From Choanephora cucurbitarum (taxonomy: Eukaryota > Mucoromycota > Mucoromycetes > Mucorales > Choanephoraceae): a DNA stretch of 64,000 bases. The stretch covers positions 62,001-126,000 of the forward strand of contig JAIWNI010000038.1 in assembly GCA_025331435.1 (NCBI GenBank), given 5' to 3'. The position numbers and the translations under genes are program-made. This document shows, one piece after another, positions 35,772 through 47,213 of this stretch. The stretch's first letter is position 1. Every line of letters begins with the position of its first letter. Below the pieces are notes generated by a model. It was not told the DNA's origin. It did no database searches and saw only the letters and a list, made by a program, of their open reading frames with translations.

Positions 35772-37187
35772 ATGGAATTTGAAGTCATTTTACCCAGTGA
35801 TAACTTTCAAGGTAAACTTACAACACCGAGAAGAGACAGACAGACACTGATGAACAAGATTAGCCTTTTCAGGTATCTTGGATGCCCTTTCTCATTTCGG
35901 CGAACTTGTCAGTTTGGAAGCACGTAATGAACAAGTAAAAGAACGTCTGAGAGAAACTCAAAATACTCTCTATCTAACGTGTTCAGTTCTTGATCTCTGC
36001 TTTCAATAGTGCACGTACAGCACAAGCAGTGGTTCATGTAGCTCGTCAGTTCTTCAAGGGCTATAAACTACTGCGGAGAGGATCCACAGCCACATCGATC
36101 CCTTGTACAGTTTCGAATCGCAACTTTAACAGTATTCTCAAAAAAAACTTGGGAGGTATCAAGAACATCAAGGAATGTCATATTCGTATCACACAAGCAC
36201 CAGAAGCAAGGATTTATATGAAATTGATCTATCGTAATGGTGTCACCAAGAAGAATACAATCTGGTATAATGAAGGTGATCCTATTGTCCATCTGTTTCA
36301 ACAGAATCATCCTTATCACATTGAATGTGAACCAGGTGTACTCAAGATGTATATGAATAAATTCGATCAGCGTGTACAAGAGTTGGCTATCACACTGGAT
36401 CATGAAAAGGTCACTTTGGCCTCACATTGGGATGATTCCAGTTGTCTGTTTGGTAAGTAAAGGATGACACTAACAGCAGAGGGCTTATGTTGCTCATGTG
36501 TAGGTGATAGACCAGTGAAATCGACTTTTATGATTCAAAAGGTGGATTTCAAGACTTATCATCTGGATCAACCAGTGAAACTTGTGATGAATCTAAAGGA
36601 ATTCAAGACCATGGTGGATTATATGGACACAATGGAAACCACAGTGACACTTGAATTCACAGAACCAGGAAGGTAAATACTTACGAAATATCAGAGCAAT
36701 AGGCTCATAGTCGATCATTAGGCCATTGTTATTTAGACATCGCTATCAATCGACCATGATTGTGTTGGTAGCCCTGATGACTCAGCCTGAACATATGTAC
36801 CCAACCATAGCCACAGAAGAACAAAGCTATGCCAGTACACGACAGAGCACACATACCAGAAGACACCCACCTCCCATCATCCCCTCTTCTCCCTCCAGTG
36901 GATCCTCACAGACATCGCGTGTCATTGAGCCAGTCTCACAACCACCTGTGATCACAAGGGAACATGACACCATACCAGCCAATACACATTTCATATCAGA
37001 CGATGAAGAAGATAACGAATCAAGGCCTTCATTGACCTTATCGCAGCAACACTATTCACGTCGACTGACAACAATTGAACGTATTCGACTTCAAAAGAAG
37101 AAGACAAGAGAATCCACAGGCAGTCCTATGTCTTTACCTTCCTTGGACCATAAGGCCTCTCCTGCCTCTTGTCATAATCAAAAATGA
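35772..37187 (+). CDS. RAD9: checkpoint clamp subunit RAD9
   Basis: Subunit of the Rad9-Hus1-Rad1 (9-1-1) ring, which is loaded at damaged DNA by the Rad24-RFC complex and activates ATR signalling. Exons 35772-35811, 35873-35934, 35987-36452, 36504-36672 and 36722-37187 give about 400 residues. Two PCNA-like domains can be followed: LDALSHFGELVSLEARNEQ with FLISAFNSARTAQAVVHV in the first, and VNLKEFKTMVDYMD-type strands ending LEFTEPGRPLLF in the second. A serine/proline-rich tail of about 130 residues follows, the region that binds TopBP1 in other species. The last acceptor was placed at 36720-36721 because it restores EPGRPLLF. The stop lies 8 bp from the convergent PTPA stop. Confidence 0.88.
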
Positions 37188-37195
37188 TCCTTTTT

Positions 37196-38347
37196 TTATT
37201 CAAATGGAAATAAACAGCCAAACTTAAAGTGTTGCACCACAGGTACCTTTTTCAACACTTCAGCTATAAACATCTTGGTCATGCCTGAATTGACTTTAGA
37301 CCAACTGATGACAGAGGCAATATCGTTTAACATGGGTGAATGTTCAAAAAAGGGACCTCGCTTGACTTCTAGAATAAACTGAATGCATCGAAAATACATG
37401 TAATCTGTTGCCATGGCATGTACTGTATCTTTCACCTGAATAGCATTTGGTTTGAGTTGAGGGTGATCTAAGGCAATAAAGATTAGCTTAAAAGAAAAAA
37501 AGACTGGTTTTGAATTCTTCACTTTACTGATCAATTGAGCACTTCCCCATACATAAGGTAAGAATTGGTGATCATCTAAACCCCATACACCATGACTACC
37601 AGCTGGTTCTAATGTATATCGTTTCTGAATCTTTCTTACTAATTCTAGATATCTAATTCAAGAACTCTAAGTACTGTCTATTCAAGTGTAAAAAAAAAGG
37701 GGCATACTTTACTGCACAAAGATACGTAACACAATGGCCTGATAATCCTTTGGTTCAAATCCACCCAACATAGCAATACCAGCTAACCAGGCAACAAAAC
37801 TAAGTTCATGACCAGAACCATAATCAATACGAGTTTCATTTCCAAATCCATGCACCAGATATTCTGTTAATTCAGGTAGAGCCACATGCATTGATTCAGG
37901 TAAAGCCTCTCTCTGTAGTCTATCACTGGACTGTTTGAACAAGACGATCAGTCTCCATCAAGGTATGGCTTGATATTTTTGTTACCTGTTGAAGTTGAAG
38001 TATAAACTGGCGAAAGGCTTTATTACCAAATCGTTGAGGTTGATCCAAAGGTGGGATGGCATCCACCCAACTGTCTAATGTTGTCAATAGGTCTAGAATA
38101 GATTGTGTTTGCTTATCTTGTGTTAGTTGTCAAATAGAGAAAGAGATTGAATGGTTGTTACAGTTGAAATGAAGCAAGGATCAGACACTTTGGATCCCAT
38201 CACACTGTCATTCAAAAGAGCCACAAACGTCATGATGCGTTCAAATGCCTTTGTCTGAACAAATCGATCAATATCTGATTGTGTCTGAATACAGGCAATA
38301 GGTTCTTGAGGTTGATAATCTTGACTGATATTAGGTAACTGAAGCAT
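37196..38347 (-). CDS. PP2A phosphatase activator PTPA (Rrd)
   Basis: Peptidyl-prolyl isomerase-type activator that helps assemble active PP2A phosphatase. Minus-strand exons 38347-38162, 38111-37986, 37930-37713, 37652-37528 and 37467-37196 give about 308 residues. Signature sequences are YGSGHELSFVAWL, LEPAGSHGVWGLDD, QFLPYVWGSAQLI and HPQLKPNAI. An internal open reading stretch between GSAQLI and HPQLK was removed as a 60-nt intron because family members join these blocks directly. If that intron were retained the frame would stay open and add about 20 residues, so intron retention would be silent to frame checks. The start ATG is 73 bp from the divergent NAA50 start, so the two genes must share promoter elements. 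Confidence 0.92.
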
Positions 38348-38420
38348 ACTTAATTTATGCAAAAAGAAAGAGAGTTTGACCCTCTCTTTTTCATTTATAT
38401 AAAAAAAATAAAATAAAATC

Positions 38421-39028
38421 ATGGCACCTCATGCTTCACACATTAGTCTACGTAATGTGACCATGGAAACCTTACCTCATCTGATAGAACTTCATTCACG
38501 CGTCTTTCCAGTCAATTATGGTCATCGTTTCTATGATGAAGTCTTGATGGCAGGTGATTTAGCTAAAATGAGCAAGTATTTTCAATCAGAAAGATGACGT
38601 CTACTGATGACTTTATGTAGTTTATTATGATGACCATTATGCAGGTGCAATTTGTTGTCGACTTGAATATTCTAAATATACTAATTATACAGCTAAAATC
38701 TATATGATGACCTTGGGTATACTTCACCCTTATCGTCGTTTAGGATTAGGTAATAGTCATTCTTGTCTAGCGTCATTCTGGCTAACCTATGATTACGTTG
38801 TTAGCCAGTCGATTGATTGAACATATCATAGAGTATGCTAGAGCCTGTTCTGATCCAATCATTACCTGCCTCTATTTACATGTACAGACAGTGAATGAAG
38901 AAGCCATTCGATTCTATATGCGACATGGATTTCGAATACAAGATATTGTTCAAGATTATTATAAATTAGCTGAAAATAGAGATGCTTATATCTTGATCAG
39001 GCCTGTATTTTCATATACTCAACAATAA
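38421..39028 (+). CDS. NAA50: N-alpha-acetyltransferase NAA50 (San)
   Basis: GNAT-fold acetyltransferase of the NatE complex, acetylating protein N-termini beginning with Met and needed for sister-chromatid cohesion in animals. Exons 38421-38571, 38621-38749 and 38805-39028 give 167 residues, the family length. Blocks: HLIELHSRVFPVNYGHRFYD, GDLAKM then YYDDHYAGAICCRLEY, IYMMTLGILHPYRRLGLA (acetyl-CoA loop R-R-x-G-x-A/G), CLYLHVQTVNEEAIRFYMRH, and QDYYKL. The first intron uses a GC donor (GCAAGT at 38572), the only donor that keeps the AKM-YYDDHY block in frame; the alternative GT gives an immediate stop. The acetyl-CoA loop is split by intron 2. Confidence 0.92.
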
Positions 39029-39092
39029 TAAAGATCATGATATAGTTATTATTATTATTATATTTTCTTTTTGTGTGTGATCTCTAAACATA

Positions 39093-40633
39093 TTAAGCCT
39101 TAACTTCTTCTTCTTCTTCTTCTTCAGCCTTCTTCATAGCAGCAATCTTTTCTTCAGCCTTCTTCTTGTTAAGTTCAGTAGCCTTGGGTTGTTCAGCAAG
39201 GTAAAAGGCCTTACGTTCCTTTAACTTTTGAATGGTAGCAGGCACTTCACTGATCTTGGTAGGCACAGTCACCTTGATATCAAAAAAGGCTTCCATGGTA
39301 GCCAAAGGTAACTTGAGTGTATCTGACTTCTTTTCCTTCAATCCTTTTTGTTGCTTGTTCTTTTTGTTCTTGGCACCACTAAAGAACAGATCATCTTCAT
39401 CTGTCTTCTTCTTGATGACCATACCCTCAAAGGCATTGGCCATACTGTTGACCTGATCACCCGCTTCTTCCTGTTGGTTCTGTTGCTTACCCAAAAAGCC
39501 CTCCAAAAAGACAGTCAGGTTATCACAGAGAGCCAATTCAGATTCAAAGGCAGGTAAAGAAGCCAACTCGAGTTCCTGTCGAGCAGCTTCCTCACGCTTC
39601 TCTTGTTCCTCCTGCAATTTACGCAACTGTTCTTGTTCACGCTTGTATTCTCTCAACTGACGAACAAAGGTATAGTATTCATCGTTGTTCTTGCGGTGTT
39701 CATCACGCAATTGGCGCATCTTGGTGTATTCTTCATCCAGTTGAGCCTTAAGACGGTTACGTTCATCATAGAGCTTGTTACGGGCCTCACGTTGCTTGTT
39801 TTGATCTTGGTTGAGTTCCTTGAATTCGGCGTCCAGGGCTTCATAACGGTCACTCAGTCGCTTAGCTTCAGATTCATCAATGTTCTTCTTGAGTTCATCG
39901 TGAATGGTTCTCTCTCGGTTGATTTCATTCTGTTGTTCATCAATGTCTTCTACCGAAAGACGGTTACGCTTCAATAAGGAGATTTCTTGAAGCATCTAAT
40001 ATCAAACAGAGTCAGTGAATTGTAACTATAAATCATTATCCTCTCACCTTCTTTTCTTCTACAATACGAACACCACCTTCAATCTTTCTTTCAAGTTCAC
40101 TGAAAAAGCAAAATAGATAAGTAGGGCTATAAAGATACCTTTGTAAATGACTTACGCAATACGTTCATCCACTTCAGCTGTTGTCTTGTAAGGAATCTTG
40201 GTGACAAAACCCTTGATAGAACCCACCTAATGTATTATCCAACAAAACCATCAGATAACCTTTTTCTTCCAGTTCATTCTTTCACTTACCTTCTTACGGA
40301 TAGAATCATTGATAGCATCTAATTGTTCATACACAGCCTTACGGGTCTTTTTAAGTTCAGCTTGCTTTTCACGAATCTCGGCCAATTCTGCCTTGAGTTC
40401 TTCACGACGAGTAGAGTCGTTCTTTTGAGGCAACTTGTTAATCTTGTCTCTGACAGCATCCTATATCACATGAGTCATCTCATTTCTTTTAATTTTTTTA
40501 ATGGGATAGTTACAAATTGCTTTTGAATTTTATCAATATTGGCATTGATGGCCTCTAAAGCCTTCTTGTGTTCTTCTTCATTAGGCTTCTTGACATGGTC
40601 GGGAAGAACGGGAGGAGTAGAAGGTGTGGTCAT
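39093..40633 (-). CDS. BFR1: nuclear segregation / mRNP protein BFR1-like
   Basis: Bfr1 associates with polysomes and mRNP complexes at the ER and affects ploidy and secretion in yeast. Minus-strand exons 40633-40514, 40460-40290, 40226-40156, 40099-40048 and 39995-39093 give about 438 residues. Nearly the whole protein is charged coiled coil (for example KNDSTRREELKAELAEIREK and QLREYKREQEQLRKLQEEQE). A short conserved piece near residue 100 reads GFVTKIPYKTTAEVDERIAE. The C-terminus carries FEGMVIKKKTDEDDLFF, then FDIKVTVPTKISEVPATIQK, and a lysine/glutamate tail. Convergent with NAA50 (64 bp between stops) and divergent from LTV1 (222 bp between starts). Confidence 0.85.
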
Positions 40634-40855
40634 GATAGAACGCGCTTGAATAAAAGAGAGAGAGAGATGAGAAAACAAAATAAAAATAAAGGGGAGGGGG
40701 TAAGACCAATCAGGTAAGAAGGAATGGCGGTATTTCAATGCTTAATTGATGTCCAATCAGGGTCCACAGAGTCAGTTTGATAAGCCACTCGTTTTTTTTT
40801 TAACATTTTTATTTTTTTGGCTATTTTTTTTTTTTTTTTGCATAGTTAGATAACC

Positions 40856-42489
40856 ATGGGTAAAAAACCATTTATTGACAAGAAATCAGCCAAACATTTC
40901 CATGTGGTTCATCGATCCCAAAAGGATCCTCTCATCAACGACACTGAGGCTTCTGATCGAGTCCTTCAAGAGGTCTTGCCTCTCAATCAGTTAAAGGTAA
41001 GCCCCAAGTGACTATTGAGAGATAACAAACTCACCCTTGACCATAGCATAAATCGCAAGCTGAAATCGATCGAGTCAAAACCAAACCCACCAAGATGACA
41101 CAAGATGAAATCGATCAACGTATCGGCCAAGCAGCTCAATACGGTATCTTTTTCGATGATGGTGAATATGATTATATGCAGCATTTACGTACCATGGGCG
41201 ATGCTACCGATGCTGTCTTTCTAGAGGCACCCAAGAAAGAAAAGGCACGTACCTTGGAAGATGGGTTCCTGAAAAAGGACCTGGATTTGCCCAGTAGTGT
41301 GTTGCCTAGCAACGTGGAAATGAATGTGGGTGTCATGAATCAACAGACTGGATTGGATAATGGTCTTCAGCCTGATATGGATCCTCGATTGCGTGAAGTT
41401 TTAGAGGCTCTTGAAGATGAAGAATATGTAGAGAATGATCTGGATGATGATTTCTTTGAATCTTTAAATGCTGAAGGTGATTTTGAAGATGAAGAAGAAG
41501 ACTATGTGGATTATTCTGATGATGATGATGAGGAAGAAGAAGATATGCCTCCACCTAAAGAAGGTGAAGCCTATGATTGGCAAGCAGCCTTTCAAAAGTT
41601 CAAGTTACAACAATCCAGACAAAATGACTCGGATGATGAAGATGATCTCCATGATCGATACACACAACAAACTGGCTTCTCTGTCTCTTCTTCTGCCATG
41701 CACCGTAACAGTCAACTTCGTCTGTTGGATGACCGATTTGAGCGAATTGAAGAAGAATATGCTGAAGATGATGATGATGAAGAAGATGTATACAACAGTG
41801 ATGGTGAATTAAAAGAAGAACGAGCTGATTTTGAAGCCATTCTGGATGATTTCCTTGATAAATATGAAATTGTCGGTCGAAAGATGCAACCCAAGATGGA
41901 CGGTGAGAGTTCGGCAGCCAAGTTGGATACAGTCCGTCAAGGGCTAGTCAAGCCTGAAGTGGTGCCTGAATTAGAGCGTGTTCGATTGACACAGGCTGTG
42001 CTAGAACCCAAATTAGAACGACCTGTACAGAAGCAACGAGAGACATGGGATGTTCAGACAGTCATCTCTACTTATTCTAATCTAGAAAACCATCCTTCTC
42101 TTATCAGTGATCGAGGACCTTCTAAGCGTATCCGTATTGATCCCAAGACAGGTATGCCTGTATTGGTTGAAGTGCCTCGTAAACAACCTAAAGAAGAAGA
42201 AGAAGAAGAAGAAGAAGAGAGTGAAAGTGAAGAAGAAGCAGAGAATAAAGGTGTGGCTCGTTCTAAAAAGGAATCAAAAGAAGAAAAGAAGGCCAGAAAG
42301 CAGGCTGTGAAGGAAGCCAAGAAGGTAATGTCCCTATAAGAGAAAAAATAAGCTATGTTACTTATACCATCATAGAATCGCCGTGAAGAGAAAAAGACAA
42401 CCAAGGCAGCCTTTAAGAATGAAGAGAACAGACAAAAGAAGATTCTTCAACAACAGCGCCAAGCCAAGGGTGCTACTCATATCCCTTAG
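40856..42489 (+). CDS. LTV1: 40S ribosome assembly / export factor LTV1
   Basis: Late 40S maturation factor that must be phosphorylated and released before the subunit matures. Exons 40856-40996, 41047-42324 and 42376-42489 give about 510 residues. The N-terminus MGKKPFIDKKSAKHFHVVHR then SQKDPL is the LTV1 hallmark (F-x-V-VHRSQxDPL). The central part is extremely acidic (DEE runs at about residues 165-260). The phrases YDWQAAFQKFKL, FEAILDDFLDKYEIVG and WDVQTVISTYSNLENHP are conserved blocks, and the basic tail is KKTTKAAFKNEENRQKKILQ. Shares a 222-bp divergent promoter with BFR1 and is convergent with the exchanger gene, with 84 bp between stops. Confidence 0.92.
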
Positions 42490-42573
42490 ATTTTATTTGT
42501 TATTTTAAGTATGTGTTTATTATGTAATATATTATTTTATTTTATTTTGGAGAATGAAATACAGATAATTTTT

Positions 42574-44233
42574 TTAAGCAGCGACAGTACTGTTGGTACT
42601 AGTTTCATCAGGGTAATAATAGAAACTGATGGCAATCACAATATAGACAGCAATCAACATCAATCCTTCTAACCAGTTACTTTCACCATCCTTATATAAT
42701 ATTTTTAGTCTATATGTATATATATATGAAATGAAAAAGTGTGTGCTTACCATAATAAGATAATTCACCATGATCACAGCAATCAACAAGACAGCTGTCT
42801 CATAGATATTAAAGAATAAGCTCATATTCACATTCATACCCCAGCCAATAATCACCATCAGAGGAGTGACCAAGAGAGCAATCTGCATACTACTGCCTAC
42901 AGCTACACCTAAGGCTAAATCCATCTAATTGTCCTGTCAGTCTGATGTCTATCCTCTTATGTTTCTTACCTTATTCTTCGTGGCACAAGTGACAGCCGTA
43001 AGATGTTCAGCAGCATTACCCACAATAGGCAGAAGGATGAGACCGACAAATGTCTCACTGATATGCCATAGTTCAGTTACTTCTTCAATAGCCGACACCA
43101 AGAATTCCGCACAGACACCGACAATGACAGTAACAATGATCAATCTATGTACCATGTTAGTCAAATCCATGACAACTATCTTTTTTTTTAAAACTTACAA
43201 GGCAATGGCCATCCAAGCAGGTAACTGTGGTTCTTCTATTTCTTCTTCTTCTATTTCTTCTGATTGGCCTTGTTCTTGATCATGTTGGCTGATGGCATGT
43301 ACTTCGGGGCTTGAAGGACCCATAAACTATATAAGGAAAAAAGCGACAATCATAAATTTTTTTTTAAAAGTTACACACTTTCGAAAGTTCTTACCAAATG
43401 CTTGTGTGTACTGAGCTAGAATATAAATAGAAATAACATTAAAATTGTGTCCATAAGCAACACAAGCCACACATACCTGAAAGAAGAGATAAGAGAAATA
43501 CAAGATCAATAGGATGATCGAGGTGGCTCGAGAGATATTGAGGATATCTTGGGATAAGATAGCTGGGGATTCTGAATCTGCAGAATGAATCGATCCGTAA
43601 AATGAGGCTGGAATCAAGAGAGAGGCAACTGAGATAAAGAGTAAAGAGGCTGATGTTTGTGCTACTGTGCGATTAAAGTATTGCACTTTATGATAATATC
43701 CACCACCCATAAAACACATGCCCAAGACAAGCAATAGATTCGATAGAATAGAGCCTAACATGGAAGCCTGAACAACAACCACTAAGTTTTGTGTTAATGA
43801 GATGATAGAGATAATCAATTCAACTGCATTGCCGAAAGTCGCATTTAATAAACCACCGATCACCTAATAACCCCTCATTCTGGTGAGTTCATGATTTCTA
43901 TCTATCAGCTTCACTTACCTCGCCTGTTCTTAAAGCAATATCTTCAGTAGCAAATCCCAAGAGTTTAGCCAAGGGTACAATAGCCAAGAAATTCATAATA
44001 AAGGTCACTGTTGGGGGCCAAACAAAATGAGAGGCAATACCGATAGGCACAAACACTAACATCACATTAAGCCATGATGATTTGATGATTGTCATGAAGC
44101 CATCTTTTGTTGATATCTGTTTCTTTTGTTGTAGTGAAACAGAAGGTTGTGTTTGTGTTATTGGTGTAGACGACATGGCTGATTGGTTAATCGTGGTAAT
44201 AGAGGAATCTTCGTGATTTTCTTGTTTCTCCAT
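42574..44233 (-). CDS. vacuolar Ca2+/H+ exchanger (CAX, Vcx1-like)
   Basis: Moves Ca2+ into the vacuole in exchange for protons. Minus-strand exons 44233-43919, 43863-43477, 43415-43395, 43326-43199, 43144-42970, 42924-42751 and 42690-42574 join in phase to about 438 residues. About eleven membrane segments can be read. The two conserved alpha-repeats are present: [20 protein letters not shown] near residue 106 and [18 protein letters not shown] followed by [19 protein letters not shown] in the second half. Between them lies an acidic cytosolic loop ([12 protein letters not shown]). The third coding exon is a 21-nt micro-exon encoding LSTHKHL, which rebuilds the family sequence FFQLSTHKHLF. 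The polar N-terminus of about 50 residues may be the autoregulatory segment known in CAX proteins. Confidence 0.92.
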
Positions 44234-45330
44234 CTTTGATTTATTTAAAATAAAATAAAAGAGAAAATAAACCTGAAAAAGGATCTTTTGCTTTATAAAG
44301 TCAATTTGATTTATGTCCTAATTTGGTAAAAACGAGACACAGTTCATTTTTTTATAAAACGTCAAATCAACTGATTTCGGAAATTATTACCACAAAATAC
44401 TAGCTTCTTTAAGTGATTTTAGTTAGTTACACATTGCATAAATCACAAGGCATAATGGGGTTCAAGGTGTAACTAAAGACAAGAAAACCCACGGAAACTA
44501 GCTCCGTATGAAACCTAAATGCGCTCAAGTAGAGTAAGACGAAATGAATCATCATGAAGACATGTCACTCTTAAAAAAAAAAGATCGACAGTTTAATCCA
44601 AAGAACATAGAAGTTTCAATCTATGTATTCCATCACCATCCTAACTTTATAGCTCGTATGACGTAAGATATTGTCTTTTGATGTATGAATTCCTTAGTTA
44701 AATAGATGGTGTGCCTAAAGGAATGCTACTTGTGCTATTGTTTACTTGGTCAAAGAAAGAGAGCGAGAGAAATATGCTCTACTCTATGATACAATTGCTA
44801 ATAAAACAGGCAAGTATCATGTTTGCATATACAAATTGACGTGTTAACATGCTTTTATGTTTGACTGGTCCTTATGGCTGCTAGGAAATCAGTCTGGTTA
44901 TCTTTTAGCAATACATGCAACTGATAGAGAAGAAACAGCCTGTCAATAACAATGCAATTAACCACCAAACCAAGCTTGTTTTCTCTCATTATCAAAGCAC
45001 TCAGCAAGAGATAGACATTTGATGAAAAAGGACCGTATGAAACACTGTTGTCAAGTAAGAGCAAAAAGGATCACACATGCTCTCTTTACTCACTTTCCCA
45101 CAAAAGAAACAAAAGTCATGTTGTAACAGTATTATTCAGTACTAACAAGGAAAAGAGAGTGAAACGTATTAACTGCTCATCTAGCATCTCAACAAGTTAA
45201 AGGGCATAGGCGAGAATTCATAGTCCGACTGGAATTTTTTTTTTCTGTAGAGTGTCTCTGGCAAGAGAGACATAGCGAAATCCATCCGATGTAATCGATT
45301 CCCCCCCTCCTCTTATTATCCTTATTCAAA
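44234..45330. other. intergenic, promoters of exchanger and eL43
   Basis: About 1.1 kb between divergent starts. No coding or RNA gene seen. A small 6-bp-stem inverted repeat (45254-45271) and C-rich stretch precede the eL43 start; these may be promoter parts. Confidence 0.5.
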
Positions 45331-45854
45331 ATGGTATGTATAACTCCATCCATCCATCCATCTAGAAAACTAACTCTTCATTTTCATGCTTTTAGGTTAA
45401 GCGCACAAAGAAAGGTTAGATACAACAACAAAAAATATAAAATAAAAGATTCCCTCTGACACCCACCCATCCACACACACACACACACACACACTTCTAA
45501 TGACCAATGTAGACAGAACATTAACATCTTACAATAAAAAATAGTCGGAATCACCGGTAAATACGGTACCCGTTATGGTGCTTCTCTCAGAAAGACCGTC
45601 AAGAAGATGGAAATCACCCAACACTCCAAGTACACCTGTACTTTCTGTGGTAAGGATGCTGTCAAGCGTACTGCCGTTGGTATCTGGAAGTGTAAGGGTT
45701 GTAAGAAGACCTTAGCTGGTGGTGCTTACACTGTTTCGTAAGTAGTTGTATAACAATAAGAGTGAATTGGTTATTGACAGACTGAATTAGTACCACTGCT
45801 GCTGCCACCGTTCGTTCTACCGTTCGTCGTCTTCGTGAATTGGCTGAAATCTAA
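45331..45854 (+). CDS. RPL43: 60S ribosomal protein eL43 (RPL43/L37a)
   Basis: Component of the large ribosomal subunit. Exons 45331-45333 (the ATG alone), 45396-45414, 45545-45737 and 45791-45854 join in phase to 92 residues, exactly the family length. The zinc ribbon is complete: CTFC at residues 39-42 and CKGC at about 57-60. Other family phrases: [50 protein letters not shown] and the end RRLRELAEI. The coding part of the first exon is only the start codon, with GTATGT directly after; exon 2 adds 19 nt. Such early introns are common in ribosomal protein genes. A CA microsatellite (45474-45493) lies in intron 2. Confidence 0.96.
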
Positions 45855-46014
45855 GTTGCTTTTCTTTTTGATTTTTGCATCTTATATCCCCCCTTTTTTT
45901 TTAAAAAAAAAATAAAAAATGATTTAGCATAAACTTTGAACGGATAAATTGATTAAGGCAGTAACAACAACAACCCCCTTGCCTCTTTTTCTTTTTTTCT
46001 CTTTTTTTCATTTA

Positions 46015-46489
46015 ATGACTTCTCAATTCTTTTGGAGAGCTGGTAGTATTCTTGGTAAGCGAATACAGTTTATTTAGACAACAAGATAAAACTCATTAGG
46101 TTGAAAGGTACCACTGGCTTGGCTTTAGGTGCCTTTGGTGCTCATGGTCTTGTTAAAGTAGTAGGCGATAATCCTACTAAAATCAAAGTATGAATTCTCT
46201 ATCCTTTGAAAATATCTTCATTTTATCTTATGATACAACTTAGAACTGGACAATGGCTGCTGAATTCCAAATTATACATGGTGTTGCCCTCTTGGCCCTA
46301 TCGTCCATTCCCCCCTCAGTACGCCGTATTCACCCTATAGCTCAACCATTGATTTTGAGTGGTACTCTTATGTTCAGTGGTACCATCTATCTATTGACAC
46401 TTCAACGTGATAGATTCAGAGCATTAGGCCCCATTACGCCTTTAGGTGGTATTGCCATGATGGCTGGTTGGGCTGCTCTTTTATTGTAA
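46015..46489 (+). CDS. DUF423 / TMEM256-family small membrane protein
   Basis: Small integral membrane protein of unknown function, conserved from bacteria to humans. Exons 46015-46054, 46108-46187 and 46244-46489 give 121 residues. The family motif TTGLALGAFGAHGL is in the first membrane segment, formed by splicing at 46106-46107. FQIIHGVALLAL is the second segment, then LSGTLMFSGTIYLLTL, and PITPLGGIAMMAGWAALLL closes the protein. The acceptor at 46106-46107 was chosen over the earlier AG at 46099, which gives an immediate stop. The stop codon is 2 bp from the convergent ICT1 stop. Confidence 0.85.
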
Positions 46490-46491
46490 TT

Positions 46492-47110
46492 TTAATAATC
46501 AGGTCCCTTTGAACGTCTATCACTCTTCTTTTGTGCATGTTTCTTTTTGATCGTCTTTCGATGTTGATCTTCTTTCTGCTTCCTATCCTATAAGTGAGAA
46601 AGCATGAAGGCGTTTTATAAGCGTTTGACTTACAGCTGTTGCACTCTCAGCAGAGTCGCTTGATCTGGTTCCTTTGTGACGGCTACTGCCTCCTTAAGGG
46701 CATGTACTAGTTTATCATAGCAATCGTCAATGTTCTTTTGTTGTGAGCGTGTCTTATCTGAAGTGATGATCAATTCGTTCTGTTTGCTTTTCTTTAGATG
46801 AGATGCAGTTTGGATATTTTGCTTTGCGTAGTCTGGAAGCCAATGGGCTTTTGATAGAGACAGACGAAGATCTACTTTAGTGTTGACTAGAGGATATGAT
46901 ATCAGTCGATGATCTATTCTGGAAATGATCAAGAAAACCTTTGTTTACATTCTGTCCACCAGGTCCACTACTTCTACTGAAACTGAGCGTAACATGGTCT
47001 TGAGGAATGGAACGAGCATTGAAAGCCTGTTGCCAGGCTGTTGCTTCTCTATAGGACCATGGCTTAGTTGAATAAAATCGTTGAAGTGTTCTTCTAAAAG
47101 AGGTGTTCAT
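46492..47110 (-). CDS. mitochondrial peptidyl-tRNA hydrolase ICT1-like (GGQ protein)
   Basis: Ribosome-rescue hydrolase that frees stalled peptides from mitochondrial ribosomes. Minus-strand exons 47110-46939, 46886-46634 and 46582-46492 give about 171 residues. The catalytic loop is SRSSGPGGQNVNK followed by NTKVDLRL across the first intron. The N-terminus MNTSFRRTLQRFYSTKPWSY is arginine/serine-rich and lacks acidic residues, fitting a mitochondrial targeting peptide. The C-terminal tail is strongly basic (KQKEDQHRKTIKKKHAQKKS), as needed to bind the empty mRNA channel. The second acceptor was placed at 46583-46584, since the nearer upstream AG shifts the frame out of the basic tail. Confidence 0.9.
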
Positions 47111-47213
47111 TTAGTCTCGAGAATTAAAAAAAGAGATAAAAGGAAGAAAAAAAAAATTGACATGTCTATTTGTAGTGAAATAAATTCCGAAAGGGTTACT
47201 TGCTGAGTGCTTA

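Noticed and set aside
39603..39977. 124-codon plus-strand ORF of hydrophobic residues opposite BFR1
   Set aside because: The antisense of GAA/GAG/AAG coiled-coil codons gives Phe/Leu-rich sequence, a common artefact.
45241..45275. Small inverted repeat near the eL43 promoter as an RNA gene
   Set aside because: Stem of 6 bp only, no terminator or promoter boxes in the right place.
46101..46107. Earlier AG acceptor at 46099 in the DUF423 gene
   Set aside because: It gives an immediate in-frame TGA; the AG at 46106-46107 restores the conserved TTGLALGAFGAHGL.
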